Origin: Termitomyces sp. T153
Taxonomy: Eukaryota > Basidiomycota > Agaricomycetes > Agaricales > Lyophyllaceae
Direction: 5' to 3'
DNA length: 29,721 nt
NCBI GenBank assembly: GCA_018296165.2
Contig: JACKQL020000239.1
Location: 1-29,721 of the forward strand
Part shown: positions 29,305 through 29,721 of the stretch, piece by piece
Position numbering within the stretch: the first letter of the stretch is position 1
How the letters are laid out: each line of letters starts with the position of its first letter
The notes under the pieces: model-generated
Told to the model about the DNA's origin: nothing
The model's input: only the letters and a program-made list of their open reading frames with translations
Databases searched by the model: none
Program-made: the position numbers and the translations under genes

Positions 29305-29721
29305 TTAGTATATAAGTTGTAGGGTAGTATCCTTTACTCTAGTCTTGATATTACCTTACCTATGTGCTGATTAATTGTTTTCTTGTGTTTCATGTCTCTT
29401 CTTATGTTTCATCTTATCTCAGTCTCCCAGTCTTCTCTTGTCTCTATTTCTTGTTATCATCTTGTTATCATCTCATATCTCCACTTCAATCTATTTTTGT
29501 TCTCATCTCATTTATCTCTATTTCTTTTATCATGCCTAAGATTCCTTTCAACTCTAATGCCATTACAAATCTGCACTTATGATTACAACTCCCAAACATT
29601 CATAACCATCTCTGGACTTGCTCTATGATCAACCCCAGAACCCATCAACATCAATTGATCCCCCATCAAACTCCAGCCCTGCTCCCATCACTCATGTAGC
29701 CTCCATTCACCCTGCACCTTC

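Larger units (their letters stand above)
26795..29721 (+). mobile_element. Old 3' LTR interrupted by two later solo LTRs, cut by the window end
   Basis: Family sequence is found at 26795-26900, 28053-28423 and 29305-29721, and the pieces join in the order seen in the copy at 13100-14211. The gaps are the insertions 26901-28052 and 28424-29304. The last piece has the TATATAAG box and CT-rich stretch and runs off the window before its TGACA end. Confidence 0.85.

Overview
The window looks like nuclear DNA of a mushroom-forming basidiomycete (Agaricomycetes). The reasons are spliceosomal introns of about 50-60 nt with CTGAC/CTAAC-type branch sites, an F-box/LRR-type gene of agaricomycete style, solo LTRs with TGTCA...TGACA ends, a Tc1/mariner copy and Helitron Rep genes. 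No bacterial gene organisation, rRNA or tRNA was seen. The species cannot be named from sequence alone.

Left third (1-9500), genic. A multi-exon gene (953-7317, + strand) encodes a long ankyrin-repeat protein. Its core is a tandem DNA array in which almost every exon is exactly 99 nt, one 33-residue ankyrin repeat. The exons are separated by about 51-52 nt introns, and eight of these appear to be GC-AG introns. Downstream exons add a Gly/Asp-rich linker and a C-terminal region I do not recognise. After a gap holding one doubtful small ORF comes a two-exon F-box/LRR-like gene (8236-9474), GC- and CpG-rich, in contrast to the CpG-starved ankyrin gene.

Middle (9500-11800). This part is intergenic, with a copia-like LTR on the minus strand (9928-10405), a 55-bp foldback and worn LTR debris.

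Right part (11800-25484). I read this as a head-to-tail array of four Helitron-like units on the minus strand. Each starts TCTATATWATATG-like, and three of them end in a hairpin next to 58/59-bp minisatellites. One unit carries a decayed Rep gene lacking the helicase domain. The unit nearest the genes was hit by two Ty3-type solo LTRs with perfect 5-bp target duplications, and one of those LTRs was in turn hit by a Tc1/mariner element with 214-bp inverted repeats.

End (25485-29721). This holds repeated flank sequence, a foldback, a 76-bp triplicate and an LTR-retrotransposon remnant. The remnant's 3' LTR contains a CpG-rich younger solo LTR of the same family (26901-28052, target duplication CCATG) and a different solo LTR (28424-29304, target duplication TTAG). 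Older copies differ from the young one largely by CG to TG/CA changes, consistent with CpG methylation and deamination. The ankyrin array shows the same CpG loss although it still has a nearly intact reading frame.
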